In this document: in pieces, positions 20,071 through 29,697 of the stretch
How positions within the stretch are numbered: the first letter of the stretch is position 1
How the letters are laid out: every line of letters begins with the position of its first letter
DNA from: JBGPEQ01 sp050180895
GTDB taxonomy: Bacteria; Pseudomonadota; Alphaproteobacteria; Dongiales; Dongiaceae
Length of the DNA: 64,000 nucleotides
Assembly (NCBI GenBank): GCA_050180895.1
Contig: JBFXDS010000006.1
Coordinates: 1-64,000, forward strand
Direction of reading: 5' to 3'
Position numbers and translations under genes: made by a program
Notes under the pieces: model-generated
The model's input: only the letters and a program-made list of their open reading frames with translations
What the model was told of the DNA's origin: nothing
The model's database searches: none

Positions 20071-20927
20071 CCGTTCAGGCCCAGGACGTCCGCCATCGAG
20101 TAGAGGCCGGGCGGGCGGCCCTGCGCCCACAACGCGGCGCGCAGCGCCCCGCGGGCATAGATCTCGCGGCTGCTGGCGACGTGGGTGAGCTCGACGCGCT
20201 CGCCGTCGGTGGCGAAGATCACCCGATGCTCGCCGACGGAATCCCCGCCGCGCAGGACGGCGAAGCCGATGTCGCCGCGACGGCGCGCGCCGGTGATGCC
20301 GTCGCGCCCGCGCCTGGCCACCTGGTTCAAATCGACGTCGCGGCCGGCGGCCGCGGCATGGCCGAGCGCCAGCGCCGTGCCCGAGGGAGCGTCGACCTTG
20401 GCGCGATGGTGCATCTCCAACACCTCGACATCCCAGTCGGCATCGAGGGCGCGCGCCACCTGCTCCACCATGCGCAGCAGCAGATTGACGCCGAGGCTCA
20501 TATTGGGCGCCAGCACGATCGCCGTCTGCTTGGCGGCGCGATTGATCGCCGTCATCTGCGCCGGCTCCAGGCCGGTGGTGCCGATGATATGGATCTTCTT
20601 CTTCTTGGCCGCCATCTCCGCATGCTGGACGGTGGCGGCCGGGCTGGTGAACTCCAGCACGGCGTCGGCATGGGCGAAGAGATCGGCTGCATCGTCGGTG
20701 ACGCTGACGCCCAGGGCGTCGATGCCGGCCACGAGGCCGAGATCCTTGCCGACGACGGAGGCGCCGGAGCGTTCGCTGCCGCCGACCACGAGACAGCGGT
20801 CGCTGGCGGCGACCGTCCGCACGAGCATCTGGCCCATGCGGCCGGCGCAGCCGACAATGCCCACCTTCAGGGCCGAGGCCCTGATTCCGGAATTCCTCGT
20901 GTCATTGCCCGCGCGTCGCGTCACCAC
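20067..20927 (-). CDS. dapB: 4-hydroxy-tetrahydrodipicolinate reductase
   Basis: DapB performs the NAD(P)H-dependent step after DapA in lysine and diaminopimelate synthesis. The 286-residue protein shows the nucleotide-binding VGIVGCAGRMGQ, GTTGLEPAQ, APNMSLGVN and the catalytic EMHHRAKVDAPSGTA. It is about 15 residues longer than usual because of a polar N-terminus. The GTG at 20927 has GAGGAC just upstream. A start nearer the Rossmann motif is possible. Confidence 0.95.
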   Translation of the reverse strand: MVTRRAGNDTRNSGIRASALKVGIVGCAGRMGQMLVRTVAASDRCLVVGGSERSGASVVGKDLGLVAGIDALGVSVTDDAADLFAHADAVLEFTSPAATVQHAEMAAKKKKIHIIGTTGLEPAQMTAINRAAKQTAIVLAPNMSLGVNLLLRMVEQVARALDADWDVEVLEMHHRAKVDAPSGTALALGHAAAAGRDVDLNQVARRGRDGITGARRRGDIGFAVLRGGDSVGEHRVIFATDGERVELTHVASSREIYARGALRAALWAQGRPPGLYSMADVLGLNG

Positions 20928-21214
20928 CGTCCTCGACGTGCCGTTGCGGTCCTATCTGTAGCCGCTCCGGATCGGACCGCCAAGGGATACCGGGCGAGAG
21001 AGCGTCCGTCCGGGGCGATTTCAAGAACGCCGCGGCAATGCCGGTCCGGAGATGTGAGAGCCTTGCGCATCGCGGGCGGCGCGCCGGATACTGTTGGCGG
21101 CGTCCGCCGGCAGGCGAAGGGCGCGGGCTTCGGCGATGCAGGATCTGCCCGTCGCCGCCTGCTGCTCACGGCTGCGGCGTGCGATGCGGGCTCATGTTCG
21201 ATGGGAGGTCGAAA

Positions 21215-21769
21215 ATGCGTGCAAGATCGATGCTGCTGGCGGCGACACTCGCCCTGCTGGCCCGGCCCGCCGGCGCCGCCGATTTCACGGTCTCCAGCGC
21301 CGATATCGCCAACGGCGGCCATCTGCCGGCCGACCACGTGTTCAACGGCTTCGGCTGCGCCGGCGCCAACCGCTCGCCGGCCCTGGCCTGGAGCGGCGCG
21401 CCGGCCGAGACCAAGAGCTTCGCGGTCACGGTCTACGACCCCGACGCGCCGACCGGCTCGGGCTGGTGGCATTGGGTGGTGATCAACCTGCCGGCGGGCA
21501 CGACCGGGCTGCCGACGGGCGCCGGCGATCCCGGCGGCGCGCTGCTGCCGGCCGGCGCCGTCCAGGGCCGGACGGATTTCGGCACGGCCGGCTACGGCGG
21601 CGCCTGTCCACCGGCGGGCGATCCGGCGCACCGGTACATCTTCACCGTCCACGCGCTCAACGTCGAGACGCTCGAGGTGCCCGCCGATGCCTCCCCGGCG
21701 TTGATCGGCTTCATGCTCAACGGCACGCGGATCGCCCGCACCTCGCTGACGGCTTACTACGCCCGGTAG
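21215..21769 (+). CDS. secreted YbhB/YbcL (PEBP-like) family protein
   Basis: These proteins share the phosphatidylethanolamine-binding fold; their bacterial function is poorly known. The 184-residue product has a signal peptide (MRARSMLLAATLALLARPAGAAD) and the family pattern CAGANRSPALAWSGAP, VYDPDAPTGSGWWHWVV, GYGGACPPAGDPAHRY and a Leu/Val-rich end. The ATG is supported by GGGAGG 6 bases upstream, and upstream codons in the same frame are non-homologous. The 287 bases between this gene and dapB show no further gene. Confidence 0.88.
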   Translation: MRARSMLLAATLALLARPAGAADFTVSSADIANGGHLPADHVFNGFGCAGANRSPALAWSGAPAETKSFAVTVYDPDAPTGSGWWHWVVINLPAGTTGLPTGAGDPGGALLPAGAVQGRTDFGTAGYGGACPPAGDPAHRYIFTVHALNVETLEVPADASPALIGFMLNGTRIARTSLTAYYAR

Positions 21770-21781
21770 GCGGGGCGGGCG

Positions 21782-22918
21782 CTATTCCTTCAGGTCCTCG
21801 AAGAACTCGCGGACCTTGGCGAAGAAGCCTTCGGACGCCGGGCTGTGGGACTTGCCCTTGCCGGCGGCCTCGAACTCGCGCAGCAGCTCCTGCTGGCGCT
21901 TGGTGAGGTTGACCGGCGTTTCCACCTGCAGTTCGACGAAGAGATCGCCGCGCGCCTCCGAGCGGAGCACGCTCATCCCCTTGTGGCGCAGGCGGAAATG
22001 CTGGCCGTTCTGGGCGCCGGCCGGGACAGTCAGGCGCACGCGGCTGCCGTCGATGCCCGGCACCTCGATGGCGCCGCCGAGCGCCGCCGTGGTGATCGGC
22101 AGCGGCACGCGGCAGTGGAGATCGTTGCCGTCGCGCTTGAACAGCGGGTGCGGCGAAACCGACAGGAAGATATAGAGATCGCCGGGCGGGGCGCCGCGCA
22201 TGCCGACCTCGCCTTCGCCGGCAAGACGGATGCGGGTGCCGTCCTCGACGCCGGCGGGGACGTTGACCGCCAGGTTCTTCTCCTGGCGGACGCGACCGCT
22301 GCCGTTGCAGCCCTTGCAGGGCTTCTCGATCACCTTGCCGACCCCGCCGCAGGCGTGGCAGGTGCGCTCGACGGTGAAGAAGCCCTGGCTGGCCCGGAGG
22401 CGGCCGGCGCCGCGGCAGGTGGAGCAGGTCACCGGCTGGGTGCCCTTCTCGCCGCCGCTGCCGCCGCAGGCCTCGCAGCCGGCGGAGCCCGGCACGCGGA
22501 TGGTCGTCTGCTTGCCGGCGAACGCCTCCTGCAGCGTGATCGTCATGTTGTAGCGGAGATCGGCGCCACGCCCGCGCGCCTGGCCGCCGCGGCCCCGGCC
22601 GACGAACTCGCCGAACATCTCGTCGAAGATATCGGCGAAGCCGCCGGCGGTGAACTCGAAGCCGCCGAAGCCGCGCGCTCCGGCATGGCCGTTCTCAAAG
22701 GCGGCGTGACCATAGCGGTCGTAGGCCGCGCGCTTCTGCTCGTCGCGCAGAATCTCGTAGGCCTCGCTGATCTCCTTGAACCTCTGCTCGGCCGACTTGT
22801 CGCCGTGGTTGCGGTCGGGGTGGAACTTCATGGCCAGCGAGCGGTAGGCCTTCTTGATCTCGTCGGCGTTGGCGCCGCGCGCGATGCCGAGGGACTCGTA
22901 ATAATCTTGCTTGGCCAT
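21782..22918 (-). CDS. dnaJ: co-chaperone DnaJ
   Basis: DnaJ delivers unfolded clients to DnaK and triggers its ATPase. The 378-residue protein has the J domain with HPD (FHPDRNHGD), a G/F-rich linker (about 75-110), four CxxCxGxG-type zinc motifs (CEACGGSGG, CSTCRGAG, CHACGGVG, CKGCNGSG) and the C-terminal substrate-binding domains. It is downstream of dnaK on the same strand with a palindromic repeat between them, so dnaJ may be expressed at a lower level. Confidence 0.98.
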   Translation of the reverse strand: MAKQDYYESLGIARGANADEIKKAYRSLAMKFHPDRNHGDKSAEQRFKEISEAYEILRDEQKRAAYDRYGHAAFENGHAGARGFGGFEFTAGGFADIFDEMFGEFVGRGRGGQARGRGADLRYNMTITLQEAFAGKQTTIRVPGSAGCEACGGSGGEKGTQPVTCSTCRGAGRLRASQGFFTVERTCHACGGVGKVIEKPCKGCNGSGRVRQEKNLAVNVPAGVEDGTRIRLAGEGEVGMRGAPPGDLYIFLSVSPHPLFKRDGNDLHCRVPLPITTAALGGAIEVPGIDGSRVRLTVPAGAQNGQHFRLRHKGMSVLRSEARGDLFVELQVETPVNLTKRQQELLREFEAAGKGKSHSPASEGFFAKVREFFEDLKE

Positions 22919-22932
22919 GGTTCAGCGCTAAG

Positions 22933-23009
22933 CCATCAGCAGTCAGCGATCAGCTTGGAGTGAAAGTGCATATCAAACCTTCCTTGCTGACTGCTGACCG
23001 CTGATTGCT
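22933..23009. repeat. palindromic intergenic repeat, family B (dnaK-dnaJ gap)
   Basis: ATCAGCAGTCAGCGATCAGC on the left pairs with GCTGACTGCTGACCGCTGAT on the right. Both arms are built from CAG(T/C)/ATCAGC words. As RNA this forms a hairpin between dnaK and dnaJ and could stabilise dnaK mRNA or reduce read-through. Related elements are at 30875, 41803, 42939 and 61473. Confidence 0.75.
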
Positions 23010-23019
23010 ACGCGCTATC

Positions 23020-24954
<1,935 letters not shown>

Positions 24955-25028
24955 TTCATCCTCACCCTTTCAGCGAGTTCCGAAGGCCGGCCTCACCATG
25001 AAGCACCGACCGAACCCCTGTCCTCAAA

Positions 25029-25046
25029 CCCGGCGAGCCCGCCGGG
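25029..25046. other. strong hairpin in the dnaK leader
   Basis: CCCGGCG-AGCC-CGCCGGG is a perfect 7-bp GC stem with a 4-base loop. It lies in the predicted 5' leader of dnaK, about 80 bases before the ATG. It is too GC-rich for a classical RNA thermometer and has no U tail, so its role, if any, is unclear. Confidence 0.5.
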
Positions 25047-25079
25047 CTGAAATTGCGGATAAGCCTTTCGGCTAGCGGA

Positions 25080-25108
25080 TATATAGGCATGCGGGAGGGC
25101 CGCGCAAG
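25080..25108 (-). promoter_or_regulatory. sigma-32 (RpoH)-type heat-shock promoter of dnaK
   Basis: Read on the minus strand, CTTG (25108-25105), a 17-base spacer and CCTATATA (25087-25080) match the alphaproteobacterial RpoH pattern CTTG-N17-C(C/T)TAT. The start of transcription would fall near 25072, giving a leader of roughly 118 bases before the dnaK ATG. Confidence 0.7.
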
Positions 25109-25223
25109 CCTGCGGCCGACCGCCGATTCCGCGGCCGCGGGCCGTTTCCGGCCCCGATGCCGGCCGCGCCGGCGCCCATCCCCTTAACCGATTGGTAACC
25201 CTAGTTTTGCTAAAGGATTGGCC

Positions 25224-25433
25224 ATGAACATGGACGACTACAGCAACTTCGAGAAGCCGATCCTCGGTCGCTACGGGGTGGTCCGCATGCTGATCGCGTT
25301 GTGCGGCATCGTCGGTGTGGGCGTGTCCTTCCTGGGGGGCCTGTCGCTCGGGTCTCCCGCCCTCGCCACCGGCGGTGCCGTTCTGACGCTGATCTGCGTC
25401 GGCCTGTTCATGGTGACCAGACTCTACGAGTAG
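25224..25433 (+). CDS. small two-helix membrane protein of unknown function
   Basis: The 69-residue product starts MNMDDYSNFEKPILGRYG and has two hydrophobic segments (VRMLIALCGIVGVGVSFLGG and GGAVLTLICVGLFMVTRL). An AAAGGA ribosome site lies 6 bases before the ATG, and codon use is GC-rich at third positions, so I regard it as a real gene. It is transcribed away from dnaK. No family is recognised. Confidence 0.6.
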   Translation: MNMDDYSNFEKPILGRYGVVRMLIALCGIVGVGVSFLGGLSLGSPALATGGAVLTLICVGLFMVTRLYE

Positions 25434-25586
25434 CCGGATCGGCAGCCCAACGGCGCGTGCGCCGGCCGCGAGTCGATCGCGGCCGCGGCGAGGGCGCGCG
25501 TGTCCCGCGCCGAGATTCAAGGTCGACCGCCTTGTCCGCCCATGACGTCCACGCTTATGGTCCGCGGACAACCCGAGGGTGCACCA

Positions 25587-25862
25587 ATGAGCGATCGGCA
25601 CCATCCGCAGGCAGGCCGCGAATTCATCGGCCGCACGATCCAGCTGCTCATGCTGTGCGACCTGCTCATCGGCCTCGTCCTGGTGGCGCTGGGCCTCTTC
25701 GTGTACGACATGACCGCGCTGGTCGTGGGCGGCGCGGTCCTTGCGGTTATGGGGCTGGGCCTGGCGGCGCTCTTCCGCATCCTGGCCCGGCGCGCCGACC
25801 CGGCGGCGCCCGCCGGGCAACCGCCGGCCCGCCGCCAAAGTCCGCATCAACGGCGCCGATGA
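25587..25862 (+). CDS. small two-helix membrane protein of unknown function
   Basis: The 91-residue product (start MSDRHHPQAGREF) has two hydrophobic segments, IQLLMLCDLLIGLVLVALGLF and ALVVGGAVLAVMGLGLAALF, then a basic Pro/Arg-rich tail. The ATG is supported by GAGGG about 8 bases upstream; the frame is open further upstream. It resembles the preceding small gene in architecture but not clearly in sequence. It is convergent with grpE. Confidence 0.55.
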   Translation: MSDRHHPQAGREFIGRTIQLLMLCDLLIGLVLVALGLFVYDMTALVVGGAVLAVMGLGLAALFRILARRADPAAPAGQPPARRQSPHQRRR

Positions 25863-25890
25863 ACGCGGCTGGCGCGATGGACCGGTCGCC

Positions 25891-26511
25891 CTAGGCCTGC
25901 GGTTCGCCCGCGTCGTTCGTCGTCGACCCGGCGCCGTTGCCGGACGACGGCTCGGCCTTGGCAACGCCGACCAGGGCCGGGCGCAGCAGGCGGTCATGGA
26001 TCGTGTAGCCGGCCTCCATCACCTGCGCGACCGTCCCGGCGGGCAGGCCGGTGCCCGGCATTTCGAACATGGCCTGGTGCAGGTTGCTGTCGAACTTCTG
26101 GCCCTGGGCCTCGATGCGCTTGATCTGGTGCCGCTCGAACGCGGCGAGCAGCAGGCGCTCGGTCATCTCCACCCCGGTCGCCAGCGTGCGCAACGCCTCG
26201 TCCGTCTCCAGCGCCTCCTTGGGGATGGCGTCGAGGGCGCGGCGCAGATTGTCGGCGACGGGCAGCAGATCCTTGGCCAAGCCGCTGGCGGCGTACTTCA
26301 CGGCGTCGTCGCGGTCCCGCTGCACGCGCCGGCGCACGTTCTCGGTCTCGGCCAGCGCGCGCAGCACCTGGTCCTTCAGCTCGGCGACCTTGCCGTTGGC
26401 CTCGGCCAGCGCGCGCTCCAGCTCGAGGATGCGCGCGGCAGGATCGGCTTCGGCCGCGCCGGCATTGTCGACGATCGGCGAAGTCAGCTCATCGTCGCCG
26501 GTGTCCGTCAT
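25891..26511 (-). CDS. grpE: nucleotide exchange factor GrpE
   Basis: GrpE releases ADP from DnaK. The protein (206 residues from the chosen Met) has an acidic N-terminus, a long coiled-coil helix (about 25-80, LELERALAEANGKVAELKDQVLRALAETENVRRR) and the C-terminal beta domain with the signature FDSNLHQAMFEM...GTVAQVMEAGYTIHDRLLRPA. Starts at 26526 and 26556 are also possible in the same frame; 26511 is used because GAGGG lies 8 bases upstream. It follows hrcA closely and is probably co-transcribed. Confidence 0.93.
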   Translation of the reverse strand: MTDTGDDELTSPIVDNAGAAEADPAARILELERALAEANGKVAELKDQVLRALAETENVRRRVQRDRDDAVKYAASGLAKDLLPVADNLRRALDAIPKEALETDEALRTLATGVEMTERLLLAAFERHQIKRIEAQGQKFDSNLHQAMFEMPGTGLPAGTVAQVMEAGYTIHDRLLRPALVGVAKAEPSSGNGAGSTTNDAGEPQA

Positions 26512-26561
26512 CCGGTCTGCCCTCATGTCGTGTTTACCTTTGTCTCGCGCGGCCATGGACG

Positions 26562-27620
26562 TCACGCCAGGATCCGGCCGATCACCTGGGCGGTGTAATC
26601 GACCATGGGGATGATGCGGGCGTAGTTGATGCGCGTCGGGCCGATGACGCCGACGGCGCCGATGATCTGCTCGCGGCCGTTGCGGTAGGGCGCGACGATC
26701 ATCGAGCAGCCGGCCAGCCCGAACAGCTCGTTCTGCGCGCCGATGAAGATCTGCACGCCCTGCGCGCTGTCGGCGGCATCGAGCAGGCGGACCATCGCCT
26801 CCTTGGTCTCGAGCGCGGCGAACAGCGCCCGGATGCGCTCGAGATCGGCCAGCGCCGTGATGTCGTCGAGCAGGTTGGCCTGGCCGCGGATGATGAGCGT
26901 GCCGCCCTTCTTCTCGCCGGCCCAGGTGGCGAGGCCCGCCTCCACCACCCGCGAGGTCAGGGCGTCGAGCTCGGCGCGGTGCTGATCCAGCTCATGGAGC
27001 ACGCCGGCGCGCGCCTCGTTCAGGGTGCGTCCCACCAGCCTTGCCGTCATGTAGTTCGTCGCCTCGACCAGCGAGGAGGGCGGCAACCCCATGGGCACGT
27101 CGATGATGCGGTTCTCGACCAGCCCGTCCTCGGTCACCATGACGACGAGCGCGCGGCCCGGCCCGAGATGGACGAACTCGATATGCTTCAGCGTGCGCTC
27201 GGTCTTCGGCGCCGTCACCAGGCCGGCGCAGCGCGAGAGGCCCGAGAGCAGGGCGGTGGCCTCCTCCAGCATCTCGGCGACGCTGCGGCCCGCGGCCGCG
27301 CATTTCCCGTCGATGGTCTCGCGCTCTTCCTTGCTGAGGCCGCCGAGCTCCAGCAGGCCGCTGACGAACAGGCTCAGTCCCCGCTCCGTCGGCAGCCGGC
27401 CGGCCGAGGTATGCGGCGCATAGAGCAGCCCGGCCTCCTCCAGGTCGGCCATGACGTTGCGGATGGTGGCCGGCGACAGCGCCATGCTGAGCCGACGCGA
27501 AATGGTCCGCGAGCCGACCGGCTCGCCGGATTCCATGTAGGCGTCGACGATGTGGCGCAGAATCTCGCGCGACCGCTCGTTGAGATCGGCGAGGCCGGCG
27601 CGCGGCTGTCCTTCGGGCAT
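26562..27620 (-). CDS. hrcA: heat-inducible transcription repressor HrcA
   Basis: HrcA represses chaperone operons by binding CIRCE elements and is helped to fold by GroEL. The 352-residue protein has the winged helix (LNERSREILRHIVDAYMESGEPVGSRTISRRL, SPATIRNVMADLEEAGLL), the inserted dimerisation region, and the C-terminal GVIGPTRINYARIIPMVDYTAQ. The ATG at 27620 has GAGG 6 bases upstream; the ATG at 27626 is an alternative. No CIRCE element was seen in the window, so its main target (usually groESL) lies elsewhere. Confidence 0.96.
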   Translation of the reverse strand: MPEGQPRAGLADLNERSREILRHIVDAYMESGEPVGSRTISRRLSMALSPATIRNVMADLEEAGLLYAPHTSAGRLPTERGLSLFVSGLLELGGLSKEERETIDGKCAAAGRSVAEMLEEATALLSGLSRCAGLVTAPKTERTLKHIEFVHLGPGRALVVMVTEDGLVENRIIDVPMGLPPSSLVEATNYMTARLVGRTLNEARAGVLHELDQHRAELDALTSRVVEAGLATWAGEKKGGTLIIRGQANLLDDITALADLERIRALFAALETKEAMVRLLDAADSAQGVQIFIGAQNELFGLAGCSMIVAPYRNGREQIIGAVGVIGPTRINYARIIPMVDYTAQVIGRILA

Positions 27621-27650
27621 CACCATCCTCGATTCCGCGAACGCGCGTGG

Positions 27651-27679
27651 AATGTAGTGACGCCCCCTGGGAGCGTCAA
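27651..27679 (-). promoter_or_regulatory. housekeeping-type promoter of hrcA-grpE
   Basis: On the minus strand TTGACG (27679-27674), a 17-base spacer and TACATT (27656-27651) give a close sigma-70-type match, with transcription starting near 27644. The imperfect palindrome ATTCC...GGAAT (27632-27653) overlaps the predicted start and could be an operator. Confidence 0.6.
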
Positions 27680-27770
27680 CGCCGCCCCCGGAGCACCCCC
27701 GCCGGGCTGGACCGGCCGAAGCGCGCGGGTTAGCGTCGCCGGCACCGTTTCCAGCCCTGCGAGGCCCGCC

Positions 27771-28490
27771 ATGCGACCATCCGGCCGCGCCGCCGATGCG
27801 CTGCGTCCGATCCGTCTGGAGCCCGGCGTCAACAAGCATGCCGAAGGCTCCTGCCTCGCCTGCTTCGGCGACACCCACGTGCTGTGCACCGCCAGCGTGG
27901 AGGAGCGGGTGCCGCCGTTCCTGCGCAACAGCGGCCGCGGATGGGTGACGGCTGAATACGGCATGCTGCCGCGCTCGACCGGCACGCGCACCGAGCGCGA
28001 GGCGGCGCGCGGCGGCCAGGGCGGCCGCACGCACGAGATCCAGCGGCTGATCGGCCGCGCCCTGCGGGCGGTCACCCGGCTCGACGGCTTCGGCGAGCGG
28101 CAGATCAAGATCGACTGCGACGTCCTCCAGGCCGACGGCGGCACCCGCACGGCGGCAATCACCGGCGGTTTCGTCGCCCTGCATCTTGCCTTCCGGCGCC
28201 TGAAGACGGCCGGCGCGATCGCAGCCCTGCCGCTGACCGACCACGTCGCCGCCGTCTCCTGCGGCCTGGTCGGCGGCGCGGCCGTGCTCGACCTCGATTA
28301 TGGCGAGGACAGCACGGCCCAGGCCGACGCCAACTTCGTCTTCACCGGCCGCGGCGGCATCGTCGAGGTGCAGGGCACGGCCGAGCGCGAACCGTTCAGC
28401 GCCGAGGCCTTCAACGCCATGATGGTCTTGGCCCGGCATGGCGTCGCCCAGCTGGTGGCCATGCAGCGGCAGGCGCTGGACATCGGCTGA
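27771..28490 (+). CDS. rph: ribonuclease PH
   Basis: RNase PH trims the 3' ends of tRNAs with phosphate as co-substrate. The 239-residue protein has GSCLACFGDTHVLCTASVE, WVTAEYGMLPRSTGTR, the phosphate-binding basic patch, GRALRAVTRLDGFGERQIKIDCDVLQADGGTRTAAI and ADANFVFTGRGGIVEVQGTAE. Length and start (MRPSGRAADALRPI) are standard. It is divergent from hrcA, a conserved alphaproteobacterial arrangement. Confidence 0.97.
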   Translation: MRPSGRAADALRPIRLEPGVNKHAEGSCLACFGDTHVLCTASVEERVPPFLRNSGRGWVTAEYGMLPRSTGTRTEREAARGGQGGRTHEIQRLIGRALRAVTRLDGFGERQIKIDCDVLQADGGTRTAAITGGFVALHLAFRRLKTAGAIAALPLTDHVAAVSCGLVGGAAVLDLDYGEDSTAQADANFVFTGRGGIVEVQGTAEREPFSAEAFNAMMVLARHGVAQLVAMQRQALDIG

Positions 28491-28509
28491 CGCTGCGGAT
28501 GAGCTCTCC

Positions 28510-29589
28510 GTGATCACGATCGAGGAGGCGCGCCACGGCCGATCGGCGATCTGCGCGGACGTCCTGCGCACGCTGCCGGACTGGTTCGGCATCGAAGCGG
28601 CGCGCGAGCAATATGTGCGGGAAGCCGCCGACCGGCCGATGCTGGTCGCTCGAACCGGCACGGAGATCGTCGGCTTCCTGTCGATGACCCGCCACGCGCC
28701 CGGGGCCTGGGAGATTCACGCGATGGCGATCCGGCCCGACCGGCATCGGCAGGGCATCGGCCGGCTTCTGCTGGCGGCGGCGGAGGCGCGCCTGCAGCAG
28801 CAGCGGGCGGAGTTCCTGTCGGTAAAGACCTTGAGCGCGAGGTGCGACTACGAGCCATACGAACGCACGCGGCGTTTTTACCGCGCCATGGGCTTTCGGC
28901 CACTCATGGAGCTTCCCACTTTATGGTCTCCGGAGAACCCGTGCCTCGTCATGGTCAAGCCGCTCGCTGCTATGCCGCTCGCTCGCCGCTTCGATGGCCG
29001 CAAGCTGCTGATCGCCAGCCACAATCCGGGCAAGGCGCGGGAGATCGCCGAACTGCTGGCTCCTTATGAGATCGAGGTCGTCTCGGCCGCCGTGCTGAAT
29101 CTCCCGGAACCGGAGGAGACCGGAACGACGTTCGTCGCCAACGCCGAGCTCAAGGCGCGGGCCGCGGCGGCCACGGCTGGGCTGCCGGCGCTGTCCGACG
29201 ATTCCGGGCTGGTCGTGGACGCGCTCGGCGGCGCGCCCGGGATCTATTCCGCCCGCTGGGCCGGCCCGACGAAGGACTTTGCCGTCGCCATGAAGCGGGT
29301 CGAGGACGAACTGCGGGCGAAGGGGACCGCGGACCGCAGCGCCCATTTCACCGCCGTGCTGGCCTTGTGCTGGCCCGACGGGCACTGCGAATCCTTCGAG
29401 GGCCGGGTCGATGGAACACTGGTGTGGCCGCCGCGCGGCGACCGGGGATTCGGCTATGACCCCATTTTCGTACCGGACGGCCATCGCCAGACCTTCGGCG
29501 AAATGGAGCCAAGCGCCAAGCACGCCATCAGCCACCGCGCCGACGCCTTCCGCCAGCTGACGGCTGCGTGTTTTGCACGCCGGGATTGA
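28510..29589 (+). CDS. rdgB: fusion of a GNAT N-acetyltransferase with RdgB (XTP/dITP pyrophosphatase)
   Basis: One open frame of about 359 residues joins two enzymes. Residues 1-150 form a GNAT domain (IHAMAIRPDRHRQGIGRLLL is the acetyl-CoA loop; NPCLVMVKPL is a typical GNAT end). Residues about 155-359 are RdgB, which removes non-canonical purine triphosphates (LLIASHNPGKAREI, LSDDSGLVVDALGGAPGIYSARWAG, GDRGFGYDPIFVP, KHAISHRADAF). There is no stop between the domains. An internal ATG at 28972 falls where RdgB would normally start but lacks a visible ribosome site, so either true fusion or internal initiation is possible. The GTG at 28510 is the family-like GNAT start. rph-rdgB-hemW is the usual order; the GNAT part is the addition. 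Confidence 0.85.
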   Translation: MITIEEARHGRSAICADVLRTLPDWFGIEAAREQYVREAADRPMLVARTGTEIVGFLSMTRHAPGAWEIHAMAIRPDRHRQGIGRLLLAAAEARLQQQRAEFLSVKTLSARCDYEPYERTRRFYRAMGFRPLMELPTLWSPENPCLVMVKPLAAMPLARRFDGRKLLIASHNPGKAREIAELLAPYEIEVVSAAVLNLPEPEETGTTFVANAELKARAAAATAGLPALSDDSGLVVDALGGAPGIYSARWAGPTKDFAVAMKRVEDELRAKGTADRSAHFTAVLALCWPDGHCESFEGRVDGTLVWPPRGDRGFGYDPIFVPDGHRQTFGEMEPSAKHAISHRADAFRQLTAACFARRD

Positions 29590-29593
29590 CGAT

Positions 29594-29677
29594 GTGCGTC
29601 CTTCGACAGGCTCAGGATGAGGTCTGTTCTTCGTGCCACGAAGACTCCTCCTCATCCTGAGCCTGTCGAAGGACGCA
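29594..29677. repeat. REP-like palindromic element, copy 3
   Basis: Both arms are intact (GTGCGTCCTTCGACAGGCTC on the left, ending AAGGACGCA on the right) with TTCGTGCCACGAA as an inner palindrome. It sits between the GNAT-rdgB gene and hemW and ends 20 bases before the hemW start. Confidence 0.9.
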
Positions 29678-29697
29678 GGCCGGCACTGCACGCAGAG

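Noticed and set aside
25029..25046. Hairpin in the dnaK leader as an RNA thermometer
   Set aside because: The stem is pure GC and too stable to melt at growth temperatures, and it does not cover the ribosome-binding site.
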